Origin: Tenebrio molitor
Lineage: Eukaryota > Arthropoda > Insecta > Coleoptera > Tenebrionidae
Direction: 5' to 3'
Length of the DNA: 64,000 nt
Assembly: GCF_963966145.1 (NCBI RefSeq)
Contig: NC_091054.1
Span: 12,400,001-12,464,000 of the forward strand
The notes beneath the pieces are model-generated. The model was given only the letters and a program-made list of their open reading frames with translations. It was not told where the DNA came from and did not search any database. The translations under genes and the position numbers were made by a program. This document shows positions 58,710 to 64,000 of the stretch, piece after piece; the stretch's first letter is position 1; every line of letters starts with the position of its first letter.

Positions 58710-60464
58710 CTATCATAACTTTTTAATATATCCCTCCTTTTTTCTCAACATTTCTGCCTTCCACGTAATAAATTACGTCTACTTAAAAAAAATGCAAATT
58801 ACAGAAACCTAATTAGTAATTACATTGTCAGAACATGAGAGTAATATAATAAAATGTAACTAAAAACGCAAATAAATAGAGAGTGGATTATCATATCAAA
58901 TACACAATGAAATTAAAATAATCGTTTTTGATAAAATGAAAATAAGGAAAAATATAGAAGCAAATAAAGATCACGTTGCATTAAAATTGTGAGACTATTT
59001 CTCTTGGAATGTTACATCGGCAACGATCAATAAATCGTTGTTTCATTACGCTGATAAGATAAAGAAGCAGTAATTTGTTAATCGAATGTTAGTTTTAATT
59101 GAAAACTAACACGTTGATTAATTAATTAACTTGGTTAATTTTTATGATTCTGAAAATCCTTTATCAAATAAAAGGCATCAACAGTATTTGCTTTAGTTTT
59201 ATCACAAGATTACCTTATGTATACGTCAAAAGAAATGTGTAATATTTGTAGAAAGGACTTTAATTATGACAAAGATGCATCAAGAAATCAGCAAATTCTA
59301 CATTCTGTTTCTCCCAGAACAATGTATGTTCTGTTTACCTATACTCCATTCGTCTACGCAATGTAGTAATCAGTAATCACGTGCACATCACGTGATCAGC
59401 TATCGAAGAGACTCCACTTCTCGTTGCGTGTCGTCTGAGAAATAGACAAATAGAGACTTGCATGCGCTCTCTGTCCTTTATCATTGTATCTCTGTTTAGC
59501 CCGTTCCAATACTGAACAAGCTTTTGAACTAAACAAGATGTTTCAGAAAATTGTGGATTTATTGTTCGTTTGAAGTTATTGTTAAGTTCACTTTTTGTTG
59601 ATATGTTGCAAAAAAATTCCTCTTCTTTTGTCTAATAGTTCTTATACTTTTAATATTCTTTGTTAATACATATTAACATTTTTTAGTATAAAAGCCGAGA
59701 TAAAAACATTTTTATCTATGTATATTCTGTCTTGTACACGACGGCGTGCTTTATGAAAAACCTAGACTCCTTTCATGCTTTGTCGTGTGCCCAGTTTCGC
59801 AAGATAATCCTCTAGCTTACTCTGCAGAAATTACTATGGAGTCTAGCGAAAATTTAATTTGATTGAATCTTAAAATTTATCGCTGCTGAACTGTTTAGGA
59901 CATGGTCGGGAAACATATCAACGATTCTCTTAAAACTGCAGGAGCTTAATAACAGCCAGAACACTTGTCTGTCACTGCAGTGTAAATTCTAATTGAGATC
60001 TCAAATTTCAACGCAAACTTTGTAGGTTGAAAACATATGTCGGAAACGAGTCTTTTCAATGAGAGCATTGATTGAAGCTTTTATCTGGGAAACTATTAAA
60101 TCTAGAATTTTTACGTTTTGTAAGTCCATAATAGGCTTTGTTTCCGACAGTTCTCGCTAAACAAGAGCCAGAACTGAGGGGGTTTCAACTTAAAAAGGTC
60201 GAGAAAATTCAGTTAGGGATAATTGTCAGTGGACTTGTTTTTTGTTCAGGATATTTTTTCACTATTGGGATTATTTTATAACTCGAGTCGTTACGGTCCG
60301 ATTCTGAAATTTATTAACAATAACTTATGCACAGCTCTTGTTACGAAAAATTGTTTGCTAAGTTTATGACATCGTAGTTGAAGCAAATTGGTAATAACAT
60401 TTAATAATGCCTCCAGTTTATAATGAATAAACTTCCAATAACCGAGATGTTTCTAAACAGAAAG
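58710..60464. other. AT-rich stretch
   Basis: No gene seen. It contains the paired E-boxes at 59378. Confidence 0.35.
59378..59394. promoter_or_regulatory. Two CACGTG E-boxes 11 bp apart
   Basis: CACGTG at 59378-59383 and again at 59389-59394, the second in the full palindrome TCACGTGA. The spacing is one helical turn. bHLH-zip factors of the Myc, USF or MITF type bind such sites. No promoter or gene is identified next to it. Confidence 0.25.
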
Positions 60465-60673
60465 TATCGGGTGTTCATTTAAATTTCTCCTCAAAGTTGG
60501 TGTTGAAGAGTCGATTGTGAACGCACCATGAATTACAGATCACAGATCAGCTGTTTAAATCTAACCTCACTTTTTGCGTTCTTTTGTTTTTAATATGCAG
60601 ACTGACGAGTGGTGCGTTCACAATCGATTCTTCAATGCCAACTTTGAGGAGAAATTTAAGTGAACACCCGATA
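60465..60673 (+). mobile_element. Hairpin MITE family A, copy 6
   Basis: The best-preserved copy. TATCGGGTGTTCATTTAAAT at the left and TTTAAGTGAACACCCGATA at the right; arms TTGAAGAGTCGATTGTGAAC and GTTCACAATCGATTCTTCAA; core CTGTTTAAATCTAACCTCAC. 209 bp, TA at both ends. Confidence 0.9.
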
Positions 60674-62463
60674 GTATACATTAAATCTCTCTTGTTGTTG
60701 CTTCAATTTTTACATATAATTACACATAATAGATAAAGTAAATACATAGATATTTGTATTTGTAATTTATAAATATTAACTAAGGAAAAAGTTTTATTCA
60801 AAAATATCTTAGGAAAGAATGGGTCTGCTGATTTTCTACCAAATGCTAATTTTTGTAATTTTCTTGCAGATGCTTAATTTTGACAAATTTTTACTGTTGC
60901 ACTGGTTATTTGATAGTTCAATATAGTATTTTATGAAACAAGTGCATAAAGTGATATTTTTTAAGTGCCGTAGGCCAGTGCGGTAATCCCATGAGTGACA
61001 CATTACGCATAATATATTCAAGATGCAAAATCCTAATTTAAACAGTTTCCAAGACTTAAAAATAATCTACAATTGGTTACCAAAACTTTAATGTAATTAA
61101 GTTAATTAAGTCTGCTTTTGTTAAACTTTGAGCCATAACCCACGAAGAAAATGCCCTCATTTTTCCTAACGATTATTTTGTCATTTCTTACCTTCTTGAA
61201 ATTTTAACCCAACAGTGTTAGACCGTGATAAAAGCTTTGCTGAACATCAAAATTCAAATGAACGCGACAACTGTCTTTGACCCCTTCTTTCTTCGCATTA
61301 TTTTAAATCTAACACCGCAACTTGTTATTTTCTGCCCGGTGCACTTCTTTTTTCAATTATCAGTTCCGCAGTACTTAAGTTTCCCCTTTTTCCATTTTGT
61401 TTCTGAAATATTATACGCTTTGAAAGAAAAGTTGAAAGTGGCCACCCTTGTTTCCAATAAAACTGTGAAATAAAATCGGGAATTTACGATCTTCTTCCTT
61501 CGATTTACAAGTCTGCTTGTAATAATTCTTGCAGACCTCCTGAACGACTCCCAGCTATCTATTTTCGGATGACTATCGGGTTTCATGAAGTTGACGCGCG
61601 AACAACAGAAGTGGTTGGTGGAAGGCAACCAGGATGGTTGTTTGTGTGCGAGTGTATGGTGTTGTTTCAATAAACGACCCGCATAATCGGCCGCATAAAC
61701 TAGTGTCTCGATTACCATATAATCCCCGTTATTAATTAGTGGCGCTGTTATCTTCCCTGTTATCTCCGACCATGGCCTAACCCCATATATTTGTCTCTAA
61801 TATCAGCACCTTATCAGACAGACGACGCGGTCTTATCGCGAACGTTACGTCTTGCGATTTTAGAAGGGTGCTTTAAATATCCCGTCTCAGACGTTGCTTC
61901 ACTTCAACCTATCAAAGTACGATTTTAGAGCAGTTCAAATGAATAAACTGACTCATCTGACGTATCATTCGGGAGATAAAAAGATTACCCTTTGTCATGT
62001 GTCGCTTCAAAGATAAAGATGATATGGGTGAGCTTTAGTCATCTGTATAATTAAAATTCTAGAAGTGACGGTTTTAGGAAGTTAATATTTAGTATATTCG
62101 TCAAGTAAATTAATAAAAATGGGAATTTTTTTAAGGTCGCTGACTTTCAATTGTTCATCAATATGTCAATCATCGGCAAATATTTGAATTTCAGCTTAAG
62201 ATATGAACATCATCACACAAAGCAGATTCTATTTTTGTTCCATCGATAATGTCAGATTTACCTACCTATCATACCGCTTGTCTGTCAAAATGATATTTTT
62301 CTCATAACCGATAGCAATATATTAAACCAATAATATAAAACGTAATAAATCAAATCGTTTTTTCCTCTGTGTGTCAATTCTACCGAGTTGTAAAGTTGAT
62401 ATTTTTTACCACTAGATGAAGTATTAATTATTAATAATTAATTAATAAACGATAATATTTTCG
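60674..62463. other. Non-coding stretch, GC-richer at 61.5-62.0 kb
   Basis: No gene or repeat supported. Confidence 0.35.
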
Positions 62464-62578
62464 AGGGGTAGGCAACCAATAAACCAATAAAACGACTGTA
62501 TAGCAAGTATTCATATGTGTATGACTAAACTAAGACAGACGTTTCGATAAAACAAAAAATGAGGTAGCACTCTTGATC
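62464..62578 (-). repeat. Interspersed repeat family E, copy 2
   Basis: Complement matches 19031-19138: GGTAGGCAACCAATA, ACTGTATAGCAAGTATTCAT and GAGGTAGCACTCTTGAT. Confidence 0.65.
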
Positions 62579-63149
62579 TGTTTTCTTGTTTATCATCAGT
62601 TGGGTTTAAAGATAACTACAGTTTGTCCTTCATAGCAGAGGACAAAGTACGTAACTGTTAACTAAAAGTTTCTCTGAATTACTAACATGTTATGTCAAGC
62701 AAATTAGTTTCACTAATAGTTTTGGTACATACGTTGACGGATATGTAATATGATAACTAGATAACTGAGAACTCAGTGAGATTGATGTTTCCCCTATTGA
62801 ATTCTTTAAAGTCAAGTTTTTGTATATTTGAATAAATACATAAATTGTGAAAAACCCCATTAATTTGAAAGCAAACTCAGTAAGATGTTTGTGGGAAATA
62901 TATTTTCGTGAACAATCGACAACATAAATAAAGCTGTTTTAAGATTTTCCGGCAACTCTTTGCTTTCAGAGTCCACACAACGCCGGATTTCGTCGTTGGC
63001 GAACAAGAGAAACTGTGTGCGCTTCCCTCGACTCCCAATTATTAATGCGAAAGGCTCCGTAAGAACGAATCCAAAGTAGTTTATAATGAGCATTAGAGTC
63101 GACTTGAAATTGTTGCATGAATAATGAAATGTTTCTATCTTATTTTCAG
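62579..63149. other. Non-coding stretch
   Basis: Nothing recognised. It ends in a good acceptor before 63150. Confidence 0.3.
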
Positions 63150-63329
63150 GCTGAGACAACACACAAAATTCATCATTACAATGAGCGACTGACAATTAAT
63201 ATTTCATTTTCACGCACGCCTGCTTCCCGAGACCCCATTTTCTCATATTTCATCTTGATTCTCTGTACCTTCGAACTGTGGCAAACGAAGTACGAGAGCA
63301 TTTGTGATTGTCGCTGCTTCTGTATCTAA
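63150..63329 (+). CDS. Candidate exon of an unknown gene (59 codons)
   Basis: A strong acceptor (GTTTCTATCTTATTTTCAG) is followed by 59 sense codons and TAA. Segments include ISFSRTPASRDPIFSYF and YESICDCRCFC. The C-terminal cysteine cluster and mixed composition are protein-like. No family, upstream exon or poly(A) signal was found. A minus-strand frame overlaps the first part, so coding status is uncertain. Confidence 0.22.
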   Translation, partial: AETTHKIHHYNERLTINISFSRTPASRDPIFSYFILILCTFELWQTKYESICDCRCFCI

Positions 63330-64000
63330 AATTCAACATTCACTTTATTATATAATTCAGTCGTTTTAATAACCTGTCAAGAGTGCTGAACTTCAATTAG
63401 TGACGTCAAAAGTAAATTAGACCACAAACAGATACCAATCGAATTAATTAAAACTTGCTAATTAATTGAAATTTAGGAGCGAATAACGAGTGATGCACCG
63501 TTGTCTGTCGCAGCGCACTCTATCGCTGATCTTTCTAAAGCTGGAAAACTTGCAGGAGGCGGCGTTATAGCGCGCTCACTCAAACCTCACGTTCGAATGG
63601 CTCGAACAGTTGGGCATTCCCATCGCTAGATGGAGCTGTTTTAAAATATTCTGAACTGGGGTTTTAAAATAAAATGAGGGTAATATAAGGACTTTTTCTT
63701 GCTTGCTTTACTTCTCATATTGTGTTTACGTAGAAATATAATTTTTATGACGAAGACTCTTTTAATTAAAAATTGTTGTTTTAATGGTCTGCGATACATA
63801 ACCTCACTTTGATTATAAATTAAGTCATTAATTTAAATTTTAAAGTAAAAACCAAGGTGTCGCATGAAGAAAACCAGGAAAAGTCTTGTTGGTTATCTGG
63901 TTGCGTTTAAAAACAACTGTTGAAGAAAATAAATGAGGTAAGTGTAAGACTGTAAGATAATTTTAAAGATTTAATTGTAAAATATACCTAATAAATATTA
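63330..64000. other. Non-coding end of window
   Basis: No gene accepted. A donor-like GAG then GTAAGT lies at 63938 after a short ATG frame that ends in a stop before it. Confidence 0.3.

Overview
The window looks like nuclear DNA of an insect, possibly a beetle. It is strongly AT-rich, has no operon-like gene packing, and contains short exons with consensus splice sites in a background of decayed DNA transposons. The species call is inference only. No rRNA, tRNA, CRISPR array or bacterial gene was recognised. Almost all long open frames are chance frames or transposon relics.

The one host gene I recognise is Dok7 (PH/PTB adaptor of the Dok family), on the minus strand. Its first coding exon is at 14396-14452 and its second at 7571-7616. 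The remaining exons must lie left of the window or be too diverged for me to see. The two exons translate to a Dok-7 PH-domain start, and the 46-nt second exon with its splice phases matches the vertebrate gene structure as I recall it. Everything between about 1 and 14.4 kb is therefore probably Dok7 intron, and it already holds several hairpin MITEs.

The rest is dominated by mobile elements. Family A is a roughly 200-bp hairpin MITE with six copies. Family B is a MITE with three copies, one of which carries a nested 299-bp element with a perfect 8-bp target duplication. A set of seven elements shares the terminus TACAGGGT. Other structures are an 881-bp foldback with a transposase C-terminus, a mariner relic inside a 2.3-kb inverted-repeat block that itself splits an older transposase relic (27.2-30.0 kb), a Tc1-like relic with a nested MITE (43.9-45.8 kb), a deletion derivative of that relic that supplies the empty site (57.8-58.7 kb), and a LINE reverse transcriptase scrap (42.45-42.6 kb).

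A few further candidate host exons rest on splice or polyadenylation signals alone (20029, 35219, 63150), and there are several low-confidence small reading frames. GC-richer, apparently single-copy stretches (5.5-7.6, 12.4-13.6, 34.9-35.7, 39.4-39.7, 41.5-42.3, 56.1-57.3, 61.5-62.0 kb) are where unrecognised exons or regulatory DNA are most likely.
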